Of a stretch of 64,000 nt of DNA, positions 44,056 to 53,513 are shown piece by piece. Both the position numbers and the translations under genes were made by a program. Below the pieces are notes generated by a model, which was not told the origin of the DNA, searched no databases, and worked only from the letters and a program-made list of their open reading frames with translations. Positions within the stretch are counted from its first letter, which is position 1. Every line of letters begins with the position of its first letter. Source of the DNA: JAAGZL01 sp050290785 (lineage in GTDB: Bacteria > Pseudomonadota > Gammaproteobacteria > Chromatiales > Chromatiaceae); contig JBNKIR010000011.1 in assembly GCA_050290785.1 (NCBI GenBank), forward strand, positions 19,896-83,895, read 5' to 3'.

Positions 44056-45177
44056 ATGACAAAACATATAGGAATCCTGACCGCGGGCGGTGACAGTCCT
44101 GGCCTAAATGCCGCCATTAGGGGGGTGTGTAAAAGCGCCCACAATAAATATGGCATGGATATCATTGGTTTTAGGGATGGATTCAGGGGGTTGATGGAGA
44201 ATCGATTTATCCGAATCGATAACGATGTGGTTTCAGGTGTCCTGTCGGTGGGCGGCACCATACTGGGTACCAGCAGAGATAAGCCGCATCGAATGATGGT
44301 GGGTGGCAAACAGCAGGATATGACGGACGTCATCGTGCAGAACTATCATGATCATCACCTGGATGCCCTGATTTGTCTCGGTGGAGGAGGAACTCAGAAG
44401 AATGCACTGCGCCTGGCGGAGAGAGGCCTGAATATCATCACTCTGCCCAAGACCATCGACAGGGATATCGCACTCACAGACAGCACCTTTGGTTTTAACA
44501 CCGCCCTGGGCATAGCGACAGACGCCATCGATCGGCTGCACAGTACGGCGCACAGCCATCACCGGATCATCGTGGTTGAGATCATGGGACATAAAACCGG
44601 ATGGCTGGCCCTGGGTTCCGGCATAGCCGGCGGGGCGGACGTTGTTTTGATCCCGGAGATACCCTACGACGTAAACCCGATATCCGAGGCCATCCTGACC
44701 CGGGTGCGTAACGGTAAGAAATTCAGCATAGTGGCCATGTCTGAAGGTGCCATGTCTATAGAGCAGGCGAAGGCCATAGGTATTGCGGAAGAGAGAAAGG
44801 ATCAGGCCGAGGACAAGGAAGAGCGTAAGAGGGCCAAAGAGGAATTGACCATGATATACAGGAAGTACACCGACAGGACACTGGAGTTGTCGCAGCAGTT
44901 GGAGGAGATGACCGGGCTGGAGTCACGCATAACCATCCTGGGGCATCTGCAACGCGGTGGCACGCCCTCCGCCGCAGACAGGCTCATGGCCAGCACCCTG
45001 GGCGCGGCGGTCGCCGATCTGGTGCAAGAGGGCCATTATGGGGTCATGGTGGCATTGCGTGGCAACAGGCCGGTGCCGGTACCGCTGCAAGATGTGGCGG
45101 GTGTGCGTAATACCATTCCCCTGGATCACCCATGGATCACTACCGCCAGGAAGATCGGTGTCTGCCTCGGAGACTGA
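44056..45177 (+). CDS. 6-phosphofructokinase, group III-like, phosphoryl donor uncertain
   Basis: A 373-residue phosphofructokinase of the PfkA superfamily. LTAGGDSPGLNAAIRG is the N-terminal nucleotide/PPi loop; EIMGHKTGWLAL, MSEGA and GHLQRGGTPSAADR bind the sugar phosphate. At the donor site, ATP enzymes have GGDGS with PGTIDND and classical PPi enzymes GGDDT with PKTIDND; here the sequence is GGGGT (109-113) with PKTIDRD (131-137). The Lys132 is PPi-like, the Gly pair is not, and the Asn of TIDND is Arg. Whether it uses PPi or ATP cannot be decided. In Calvin-cycle gammaproteobacteria, reversible PPi-dependent enzymes can replace bisphosphatases. Start ATG follows AGGA. Confidence 0.9.
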   Translation: MTKHIGILTAGGDSPGLNAAIRGVCKSAHNKYGMDIIGFRDGFRGLMENRFIRIDNDVVSGVLSVGGTILGTSRDKPHRMMVGGKQQDMTDVIVQNYHDHHLDALICLGGGGTQKNALRLAERGLNIITLPKTIDRDIALTDSTFGFNTALGIATDAIDRLHSTAHSHHRIIVVEIMGHKTGWLALGSGIAGGADVVLIPEIPYDVNPISEAILTRVRNGKKFSIVAMSEGAMSIEQAKAIGIAEERKDQAEDKEERKRAKEELTMIYRKYTDRTLELSQQLEEMTGLESRITILGHLQRGGTPSAADRLMASTLGAAVADLVQEGHYGVMVALRGNRPVPVPLQDVAGVRNTIPLDHPWITTARKIGVCLGD

Positions 45178-45197
45178 TTGTTCAATAAGGCATAGAT

Positions 45198-45884
45198 ATG
45201 AAGACAACACTGGCCTTTGATATATACGGTACCCTGATCGATACCCATGGGGTGAAGGCCACCCTGCAGTCGATGATGGGGGATGCAGCGGATGGGTTCT
45301 CCCATCTGTGGCGCGAGAAGCAGTTGGAGTACTCCTTCCGACGCGGTCTGATGCAGAACTATCAGGACTTCTCCGTCTGTACCAGAGATGCGTTGGAATA
45401 TTGCTGTCATCGACTTGAGCAAGACCTCACGGCTGAGCAGAAGAGGCAGCTATTGGAGGAGTATCGCAGGCTGCCTGCCTTTCCTGACGTTGCTCCTTGT
45501 CTCGAGTCATTGAAAGAACAGAATTATCGCATCTTCGCCTTCTCCAATGGCCATGCCGATGCGGTTACAGGATTGCTGCATCATGCCGGGATCGATGGCT
45601 ATTTTGATGGTGTGGTAAGTGTCGACGATCTGAAGAGCTTCAAGCCGAACCCGGCGGTATACGCGCATTTCCTACGTAGCAGTGGGGCGGCCGGGTCCCA
45701 GGCATGGCTGATCTCCAGCAATCCGTTTGATGTAATCGGGGCGATTTCCGCCGGTATGTCTTCCGCCTGGGTAAGACGGACGCCGGATGTGGTATTCGAT
45801 CCCTGGGGGATTGAGCCGACCATCACCATAACCACTCTTTTGGAGCTGGGGGCCGGGATATCAGGGTATTACTCAGGAGGTTGA
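45198..45884 (+). CDS. HAD family hydrolase, haloacid dehalogenase type II
   Basis: A 228-residue HAD hydrolase. Motif I is LAFDIYGTLIDTHG (nucleophile Asp8), motif II FAFSNGHADAV, motif III Lys in DLKSFKPNPAVY, and motif IV lies in SSNPFDVIGAISAGM; the order and spacing match L-2-haloacid dehalogenases and the YcjU-like group. The substrate is not indicated; dehalogenase labels are often assigned by similarity only. It follows the phosphofructokinase gene by 20 bases on the same strand, so it may be co-transcribed, and ends 3 bases before the metF stop. Confidence 0.88.
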   Translation: MKTTLAFDIYGTLIDTHGVKATLQSMMGDAADGFSHLWREKQLEYSFRRGLMQNYQDFSVCTRDALEYCCHRLEQDLTAEQKRQLLEEYRRLPAFPDVAPCLESLKEQNYRIFAFSNGHADAVTGLLHHAGIDGYFDGVVSVDDLKSFKPNPAVYAHFLRSSGAAGSQAWLISSNPFDVIGAISAGMSSAWVRRTPDVVFDPWGIEPTITITTLLELGAGISGYYSGG

Positions 45885-45887
45885 TAT

Positions 45888-46739
45888 TCAGCCAGACAAA
45901 CCCAGGTTCTTCCACAACGCCAGGGTCAATTCTGACTGATTCATGGTGTAGAAGTGCAGCCCTGGCGCCCCCTGATCCAGTAGACGCTGGCACATGGCAG
46001 TAACCACATCCAGGCCGAAGGCACGGATGCTCTCCAGGTCATCATCGAACTCTTCCAGACGTTTGCGCAGCCAGCGCGGTATCTCGGCCCCGCAGGCGTC
46101 AGAAAACCGCGCCAGCTGGGCATAGTTGTTGATGGGCATGATTCCAGGAACGATGGGGATATCCACCCCTATCTTCTCGCAGCTTTCAACGAAGTTGAAA
46201 TAGGAGTCGGCATTGAAAAAGTATTGGGTGATGGCGCTGTTGGCCCCGGCATCCACCTTGCGCTTGAAGTTCTGCAGATCCTTGCCGGCATTGGGTGCCT
46301 GGGGATGGAACTCCGGATAGGCAGCCACCTCCAGATGGAACCGGTCTCCGGTCTCGGCGCGGATAAACTCCACCAGTTCGTTGGCGTAAGAGAAATCTCC
46401 GGTGTCCCCCATGCCGGAAGGCATATCTCCACGCAGGGCCACCAGGCGCTTGATGCCCTCATCCTGATAACGCTGCAGGATCTCCAGTATCTCTGCCTTA
46501 TGCAGTCCGATACATGACAGATGTGGGGCCGTCTCCAGTCCCTCGCTACGCAACCAGTCCACCGTCTCGAAGGTGCGGTCACGGGTCGAGCCTCCGGCGC
46601 CATAGGTGACTGAGAAGAAGAGAGGCTCTACCTTAGCCAGTTTGCGCGCAGCCTGCTGCAATTTCACCATGCCCTCGTTGGTCTTGGGCGGGAAGAGCTC
46701 GAAGCTGAAGGTCGGTTTGTATGTTTCTTGTGATTTCAT
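45888..46739 (-). CDS. metF: 5,10-methylenetetrahydrofolate reductase MetF
   Basis: A 283-residue FAD enzyme producing methyl-tetrahydrofolate for methionine synthase. FELFPPKTNEG contains the catalytic Glu, SVTYGAGGSTRDRTFETVDW binds FAD, and ITQYFFNADSYFNFVESC and VPGIMPINNY are further signatures. It is downstream of ahcY on the same strand with a 157-base gap that contains a large palindrome, so co-transcription with ahcY is uncertain. Confidence 0.97.
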   Translation of the reverse strand: MKSQETYKPTFSFELFPPKTNEGMVKLQQAARKLAKVEPLFFSVTYGAGGSTRDRTFETVDWLRSEGLETAPHLSCIGLHKAEILEILQRYQDEGIKRLVALRGDMPSGMGDTGDFSYANELVEFIRAETGDRFHLEVAAYPEFHPQAPNAGKDLQNFKRKVDAGANSAITQYFFNADSYFNFVESCEKIGVDIPIVPGIMPINNYAQLARFSDACGAEIPRWLRKRLEEFDDDLESIRAFGLDVVTAMCQRLLDQGAPGLHFYTMNQSELTLALWKNLGLSG

Positions 46740-46851
46740 GATTTTACCATCAGGGATTGGGATCTAATGGTACTTAACTTTAGAGATAAAAGCCGCAAAT
46801 GACTCATGCTGTGTACTCTAATGCACGAGACCTTTAAGTAAGCACCATTCG

Positions 46852-46887
46852 GGTCGGAGTCAGATACGATAAATCCTGACTCCGACC
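46852..46887. repeat. Long perfect palindrome between ahcY and metF
   Basis: A 12-bp perfect inverted repeat, GGTCGGAGTCAG and CTGACTCCGACC, around a 12-base loop, 9 bases from the ahcY stop. On the ahcY strand no T-tract follows, so it is not a canonical terminator. The GGTC-x-GAGTCAG arms resemble dispersed palindromes linked to Y1 (IS200/RAYT-like) transposases in gammaproteobacteria. It may nevertheless act as an mRNA 3' end stabiliser for ahcY. Confidence 0.6.
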
Positions 46888-46896
46888 ACTTTTGAT

Positions 46897-48315
<1,419 letters not shown>

Positions 48316-48337
48316 GGTCTGTTTCTCCATAAAGGCC

Positions 48338-48415
48338 AAGCGCCGTTGTTAAAGATAACAACCTCCCCAAGCCTGGCAGAGACCAATGTCCCTGTTGCAA
48401 CGCTTCTTGGGGAGG
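48338..48415 (-). promoter_or_regulatory. S-adenosylhomocysteine (SAH) riboswitch
   Basis: Read on the minus strand, the leader of ahcY has the SAH aptamer elements in order: P1 5' arm CCTCCCCAAG (48406-48415), AAGCGTTGCAAC (overlapping the J region), a small hairpin around GGGACATTGGTCTC, then CCAGG and the P1 3' arm CTTGGGGAGG (48362-48371), a T/A-rich linker, and AACGGCGCTT (48338-48347). AAGCG and CGCTT pair to form the pseudoknot. All conserved blocks known for this family are present. SAH binding is expected to expose the ahcY ribosome-binding site (48325-48328) and turn the gene on. Confidence 0.9.
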
Positions 48416-48432
48416 GGTTGGTTGTTTACATA

Positions 48433-49599
48433 TTACAGTCCTGCGGCATCTCTGAGGATATCCGCCTTATCTGTGCGCTCCCAGGTGAAGCTCTCTTCGG
48501 TGCGTCCGAAATGGCCGTAGGAGGCGGTCTGCAGATAGATCGGGCGCAGCAGGTCCAGCATGGCGATCAGGCCCTTGGGGCGCAGATCGAAGTGCTCACG
48601 CACCAGTTTGACCAGGGCCTCATCTTCGATCTTGCCGGTGCCGAAGGTGTCCACGCTGATGGAGGTGGGCTCGGCCACGCCGATGGCGTAGGAGACCTGG
48701 ATCTCGCAGCGTTCCGCTAGACCGGCGGCCACGATGTTCTTGGCCACATAGCGACTGGCGTAGGCAGCGGAGCGGTCCACCTTGGACGGGTCCTTGCCGG
48801 AGAAGGCGCCGCCGCCGTGACGGGCCATGCCACCGTAGGTGTCGACGATGATCTTGCGTCCGGTCACGCCGCAGTCGCCAACCGGTCCGCCGATAACGAA
48901 ACGTCCGGTCGGATTGATATGTATCTTCTCTTGTGGGCACTGGTCCAGCCACTCGGCAGGCAGCACCGGCTTGATGATCTCTTCCATCACCGCCTCGTGT
49001 AGGTCTTTTTCCGAGATATCCGGATCATGCTGGGTGGAGAGCACCACCGCATTGATACCGACCGGCTTGTGGTCTACATAGTGAAAGGAGAGTTGACTCT
49101 TGGCGTCCGGGCGTAGCCAGGGCAGGGTGCCGGCCTTGCGTACCTCTGACTGGCGCTGCACCAGGCGGTGGGCGTATGTGATAGGTGCCGGCATCAGCAC
49201 ATCGGTCTCATCACAGGCGTAGCCGAACATCAGTCCCTGGTCACCGGCGCCCTGTTCGTGATTATCGGTCTCATCCACGCCCATGGCGATATCGGATGAC
49301 TGTTTGCCGATGGCGGATATTACCGCGCAGGTGTTGGCGTCAAAGCCCACGTCGCAGTGGTTGTAGCCGATATCGTCCACTACCTTGCGCACCAACTCTT
49401 CGGTATCCACCCAGGCGTTGGTGGTGATCTCACCGGCCAGGATGACCATACCGGTCTTGACCATGGTCTCGCAGGCCACGCGGGAGCGCGGGTCTTCAGC
49501 GATGAGGGCGTCTACGACTGCATCCGAGATCTGGTCGGCAACCTTGTCCGGGTGGCCTTCGGATACTGATTCTGAGGTAAAGATAAAATCGTTTGGCAT
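48433..49599 (-). CDS. metK: S-adenosylmethionine synthetase MetK
   Basis: A 388-residue enzyme making SAM from methionine and ATP. FTSESVSEGHPDKVADQISD, GAGDQGLMFGYA and GGGAFSGKDPSKVDRSAAY are the diagnostic motifs; the active-site His is in EGHPDK. It precedes ahcY on the same strand, joining SAM production and SAH removal. A perfect -10 TATAAT lies at 49691-49696 on the minus strand, 92 bases upstream of the start, with a weak -35. Confidence 0.97.
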   Translation of the reverse strand: MPNDFIFTSESVSEGHPDKVADQISDAVVDALIAEDPRSRVACETMVKTGMVILAGEITTNAWVDTEELVRKVVDDIGYNHCDVGFDANTCAVISAIGKQSSDIAMGVDETDNHEQGAGDQGLMFGYACDETDVLMPAPITYAHRLVQRQSEVRKAGTLPWLRPDAKSQLSFHYVDHKPVGINAVVLSTQHDPDISEKDLHEAVMEEIIKPVLPAEWLDQCPQEKIHINPTGRFVIGGPVGDCGVTGRKIIVDTYGGMARHGGGAFSGKDPSKVDRSAAYASRYVAKNIVAAGLAERCEIQVSYAIGVAEPTSISVDTFGTGKIEDEALVKLVREHFDLRPKGLIAMLDLLRPIYLQTASYGHFGRTEESFTWERTDKADILRDAAGL

Positions 49600-49690
49600 G
49601 GCCTTATTCTAGTCCTAAATCAATATAGTTGCCTTGAAGGCAATGATGTATGAGTAGGGATATGTAATCACCCAGCAAAATAAACGCGAA

Positions 49691-49696
49691 ATTATA
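49691..49696 (-). promoter_or_regulatory. Candidate -10 element for metK
   Basis: TATAAT on the minus strand upstream of metK; the hexamer 17 bases before it (ATGCAA) is a poor -35. The region between it and metK (49600-49690) shows no SAM riboswitch that I recognise. The gap to the divergent gene at 49792 is 192 bases in total. Confidence 0.35.
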
Positions 49697-49791
49697 CTAT
49701 CCATGTCTATGGTTTGCATAGGTCGATCGGTTTGGTATTTATCCCAAAACGGCTAACATATCCAAGTACGCAATCATTAGAGGATCAAACC

Positions 49792-50346
49792 ATGGTATCT
49801 CTTGAGACCCCGATATGTGATTTTGGACTGGAGGCCCCGGATTTTAACCTGCCGGGCGTGGACGGTAGCAACTGGACCCTGGCGCAGTGCGCCGGTGAAA
49901 ACGGTCTGCTGGTGATGTTTATCTGCAACCACTGCCCCTATGTGCAGTCGATCCGTGACCGCATAGTGCGCGACGCCACTGAACTGGCAGGTTTCGGAAT
50001 CAACAGCGTGGCCATCATGTCCAATGACCCTGCGGACTATCCTGAAGACTCCTTCGAGAATATGCGGCTGGTGGCGCAGGAGTTCGGCTTCACCTTCCCC
50101 TACCTGCTGGATGCGACCCAGGAGGTGGCCAAGGCCTATGGTGCGGTCTGCACCCCGGATTTCTTCGGCTATAACGCGGATCTGAGACTGCAGTATCGCG
50201 GTCGCCTGGATGCGTCCAGGAAGGATGCGGCAGCGCCGGATGTGCGCCGCGACCTGTTTGAGGCCATGCGCCAGGTGGCGCAGACCGGAGAGGGACCACG
50301 GGAGCAGATCCCGAGCATGGGGTGTTCCATAAAATGGCGTGAATAG
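49792..50346 (+). CDS. Thioredoxin-family protein (AhpC/TSA-type fold)
   Basis: A 184-residue thioredoxin-fold protein of the redoxin type: APDFNLPGVDGSNWTL at the start, a CXXC active site MFICNHCPYVQS, and TPDFFGYNADLRLQYRGRLD near the end, where the cis-Pro loop is. The C-N-H-C-P motif marks a widespread family of cytosolic redoxins of unknown substrate. There is no signal peptide. ATG 49792 follows AGAGGA; an in-frame ATG 78 bases upstream gives an unlikely N-terminus. It precedes tkt by about 100 bases. Confidence 0.9.
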   Translation: MVSLETPICDFGLEAPDFNLPGVDGSNWTLAQCAGENGLLVMFICNHCPYVQSIRDRIVRDATELAGFGINSVAIMSNDPADYPEDSFENMRLVAQEFGFTFPYLLDATQEVAKAYGAVCTPDFFGYNADLRLQYRGRLDASRKDAAAPDVRRDLFEAMRQVAQTGEGPREQIPSMGCSIKWRE

Positions 50347-50449
50347 CTACTGCCAACCGGCTTTCCCCTGTGTCGGCTCGGTTGTATTGGTGCCACCTTT
50401 GAGTGAAAATACTGCCCTTTGCCGCCAATACCAATTATAGGAACATAAG

Positions 50450-52435
50450 ATGCCATCACGCAGAGATCTGGCCAACGCCATCCGTGCCCTGAGCATGGAT
50501 GCCATTCAGAAAGCGAATTCCGGTCACCCCGGGGCACCCATGGGCATGGCCGATATCGCCGAGGCCCTGTGGAATGACCATCTGAGACACAATCCAGCCA
50601 ATCCAGGCTGGTTTGACCGCGACCGCTTCGTGCTCTCCAACGGTCACGGCTCCATGCTGATCTACTCCCTGCTGCACCTGAGCGGCTACGATCTGAGCTT
50701 GGATGACCTGAAGGATTTCCGGCAGTTGCACTCCAAGACCCCGGGACATCCCGAGTACGGCTATACCCCTGGAATAGAGACCACCACCGGTCCCCTGGGG
50801 CAGGGCATCACCAACGCCGTGGGCATGGCCCTGGCGGAGCAGACCCTGGCGGCCCAGTTCAACCGCGACGGTCATGCCATCGTCGATCACCACACCTACA
50901 CCTTTCTGGGCGACGGCTGCATGATGGAGGGTATCTCCCATGAGGCCTGCTCCCTGGCCGGTGTGCTCAAGCTGGGCAAGCTGATCGCCATCTGGGACGA
51001 CAACGGCATCTCCATCGACGGCGAGCTGGATGGTTGGTTTGGCGACGATACCCCGCAGCGTTTCGAGGCCTACGGCTGGCATGTGATCCCGAACGTGGAT
51101 GGACATGATGCCGCGGCAGTGACCCAGGCCATAGCTGCGGCCAAGGCGGTGAGCGACCGGCCCAGCCTGATCTGCGCCAAGACCACCATCGGCTTCGGTT
51201 CCCCCAACAAGGCCGGCAGCCATGACTGCCACGGTGCCCCGCTGGGTGCCGACGAGATAACCGCCACTCGGGAACAACTGGGCTGGAACCATGAGCCCTT
51301 TGTGATCCCGGACGAGATCTATGCCGGTTGGGACGCCAGGGAGAAGGGTGCCGCCGCCGAGGCGTATTGGGACGGCAGATTTGCTGCCTATACGGAAGCA
51401 TATCCTGAACTGGCGGCAGAGTTTACCCGGCGTATGTCCGGCGATCTGCCGGACAACTGGGCGGCAGAGGCCGACAAGTTCATCGCAAAGGTGGACGCAG
51501 AGAAGGCGTCTCCGGCCACCCGCAAGGCCTCCCAGATCGCCCTCAACGGTTTTGGTCCGCTGTTGTCAGATCTGTTTGGCGGATCGGCCGACCTGACCCC
51601 ATCCAACCTTACCTCCTGGTCCGGATCCAGGTCGGTGAACGAGGGACACAAAGACGGCAACTATCTATCCTTCGGGGTGCGCGAGTTCGGCATGTCCGCC
51701 CTGTGCAACGGCATGGCCCTGCACGGCGGCTTTATCCCCTATGACGCCACCTTCCTGGTGTTCTCCGACTATGCGCGTAATGCCCTGCGTATGTCCGCCC
51801 TGATGCGCCAGCGCACCATCCATGTCTATACCCACGACTCTATCGGTCTGGGTGAGGACGGCCCCACCCATCAGCCGATAGAGCACGTCTCCAGCCTGCG
51901 CCTGATGCCGAACATGTATGTGTGGCGTCCCTGTGATGCGGTGGAGACCGCCGTGGCCTGGAGACAGGCCATCGAAAAGAGAGACGGACCCACTAGCCTG
52001 ATCCTGTCGCGCCAGGGTTTGCCCCATCAGGGACGCAGCCAGCAACAGTTGGCAGATATCTCCCGCGGCGGTTATGTACTGCTGGATTGTGAGGGAACGC
52101 CGGACGCCATCATCATCGCCACCGGTTCCGAGATCGCCCTGGCGGTAGAGGTCGCGGCCAGGCTGGAGCAGAATATTCGCGTGGTCTCCATGCCATGTGT
52201 CGAGGCCTTCGAGGCCCAGGACGCGGCCTATAAACAGTCGGTCCTGCCGGCAGAGGTGACGGCGCGTGTAGCGGTTGAGGCTGGTGTCAGTGATCTTTGG
52301 TACAAGTATGTCGGTCTCAACGGCAAGGTGGTGGGTATCGACCGTTTCGGCGAGTCCGCCCCGGCCGAACAGCTATTCGAGCAGTTCGGTTTCACGGTGG
52401 ATAACCTGGCCTCTGCGGTCAGAGAGGTGTTGTGA
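50450..52435 (+). CDS. tkt: Transketolase
   Basis: A 661-residue thiamine-diphosphate enzyme exchanging two-carbon units in the Calvin cycle and pentose phosphate pathway. The ThDP motif is GDGCMMEGISHEACSLAG to WDDNGISIDG; N-terminal His in KANSGHPGAPMGMA and the middle-domain Glu in VREFGMSALCNG complete the active site. It heads the tkt-gap-pgk-fba set, 37 bases upstream of gap. Confidence 0.98.
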   Translation: MPSRRDLANAIRALSMDAIQKANSGHPGAPMGMADIAEALWNDHLRHNPANPGWFDRDRFVLSNGHGSMLIYSLLHLSGYDLSLDDLKDFRQLHSKTPGHPEYGYTPGIETTTGPLGQGITNAVGMALAEQTLAAQFNRDGHAIVDHHTYTFLGDGCMMEGISHEACSLAGVLKLGKLIAIWDDNGISIDGELDGWFGDDTPQRFEAYGWHVIPNVDGHDAAAVTQAIAAAKAVSDRPSLICAKTTIGFGSPNKAGSHDCHGAPLGADEITATREQLGWNHEPFVIPDEIYAGWDAREKGAAAEAYWDGRFAAYTEAYPELAAEFTRRMSGDLPDNWAAEADKFIAKVDAEKASPATRKASQIALNGFGPLLSDLFGGSADLTPSNLTSWSGSRSVNEGHKDGNYLSFGVREFGMSALCNGMALHGGFIPYDATFLVFSDYARNALRMSALMRQRTIHVYTHDSIGLGEDGPTHQPIEHVSSLRLMPNMYVWRPCDAVETAVAWRQAIEKRDGPTSLILSRQGLPHQGRSQQQLADISRGGYVLLDCEGTPDAIIIATGSEIALAVEVAARLEQNIRVVSMPCVEAFEAQDAAYKQSVLPAEVTARVAVEAGVSDLWYKYVGLNGKVVGIDRFGESAPAEQLFEQFGFTVDNLASAVREVL

Positions 52436-52472
52436 TTGACGCCTGTCTGTATCTACAGCGGGGCATGATCTC

Positions 52473-53471
52473 ATGCCGATAAGGATCGCGATCAACGGCT
52501 ACGGACGGATCGGGCGCACCGTCCTGCGCGCCATGTACGAGTCCGGTCGCGATGACATCCAGATCGTCGCCATCAATGACCTGGGTGACATCAACGCCCA
52601 TGCCCACCTGACCCAGTTCGATACCGCCCACGGCCGTTTCCCTGGAGAGGTGTCCGTGGATGGTGACTCCCTGCTGGTAAATGGAGACCGTATCCGTGTC
52701 TTCAGTGAACCGGATCCTTCCAAGCTGCCCTGGGTGGAGTTGGGGGTGGATTTGGTGCACGAGTGTACCGGTGCCTTTACCCAACGTGAGCAGGCGCAGA
52801 TGCATCTGCAGGCCGGCGCCGGCCGGGTGCTGATCTCAGCCCCAGGTGGCCCGGATGTGGATGCCACCCTGGTCTACGGGGTAAACCAGCATGAGTTGAG
52901 CAGTAGTGATCTGATCATCTCCAACGCATCCTGCACCACCAATTGTCTGGCCGTAATGCTGCAACCACTGTGCAGAGAGATAGGATTTGAAAGCGGCATG
53001 CTGACCTCGATTCACGCCTTCACCAACGAGCAGGTGTTGACCGACGCCCATAGAAAGAATCTGCGTTATGCCCGTGCCGCTACCGGGTCCATGGTCCCCA
53101 ACGGGACCAGTGCGCCGACGGTCATCGGCCGGGTGTTGCCGCAACTGGAGGGGAGGCTCAGCGGTTTTACCATGCGGGTGCCCACCATAAACGTATCGGT
53201 CATCGACCTTACCTTTACTGCAGAGCGCGACACATCGGTAGAAGAGGTGAACGAGATCATGCGGCAGGCGGCCGATGGCCAGATCCTGAGCTATAATTCG
53301 TTACCGTTGGTGTCGGTTGATTTCAACCACAATCCGAGCTCGGCCTGTTTTGATGCAACCCTGACCCAGGTCAACCGCAGGCTGGTGAAGGTCTGCGCCT
53401 GGTATGACAACGAATGGGGTTTTGCCAACCGTATGTTGGATGTCACGGCGGCAATTATGGCCATTGAATAG
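52473..53471 (+). CDS. gap: Glyceraldehyde-3-phosphate dehydrogenase, type I
   Basis: A 332-residue dehydrogenase with N-terminal Rossmann motif INGYGRIGRTVLRAM, catalytic Cys in ISNASCTTNCLAV and catalytic His in the following domain. The C-terminal AWYDNEWGFANRMLDV is standard. Cofactor preference (NAD or NADP) is not certain; the neighbourhood of tkt-pgk-fba suggests a Calvin-cycle/gluconeogenic role. The related erythrose-4-phosphate dehydrogenase has the same fold and cannot be entirely excluded. Confidence 0.95.
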   Translation: MPIRIAINGYGRIGRTVLRAMYESGRDDIQIVAINDLGDINAHAHLTQFDTAHGRFPGEVSVDGDSLLVNGDRIRVFSEPDPSKLPWVELGVDLVHECTGAFTQREQAQMHLQAGAGRVLISAPGGPDVDATLVYGVNQHELSSSDLIISNASCTTNCLAVMLQPLCREIGFESGMLTSIHAFTNEQVLTDAHRKNLRYARAATGSMVPNGTSAPTVIGRVLPQLEGRLSGFTMRVPTINVSVIDLTFTAERDTSVEEVNEIMRQAADGQILSYNSLPLVSVDFNHNPSSACFDATLTQVNRRLVKVCAWYDNEWGFANRMLDVTAAIMAIE

Positions 53472-53513
53472 GGCCCAGAGTGTTTCTGAATAAAACAAAT
53501 CAGGTGTAGCAAA

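Noticed and set aside
46852..46887. Palindrome as a simple ahcY terminator
   Set aside because: No U-tract follows on the ahcY strand; listed as a repeat with terminator or stabiliser role left open.
50456..51292. Minus-strand open frame opposite tkt
   Set aside because: Shadow of transketolase; no start signal or family.
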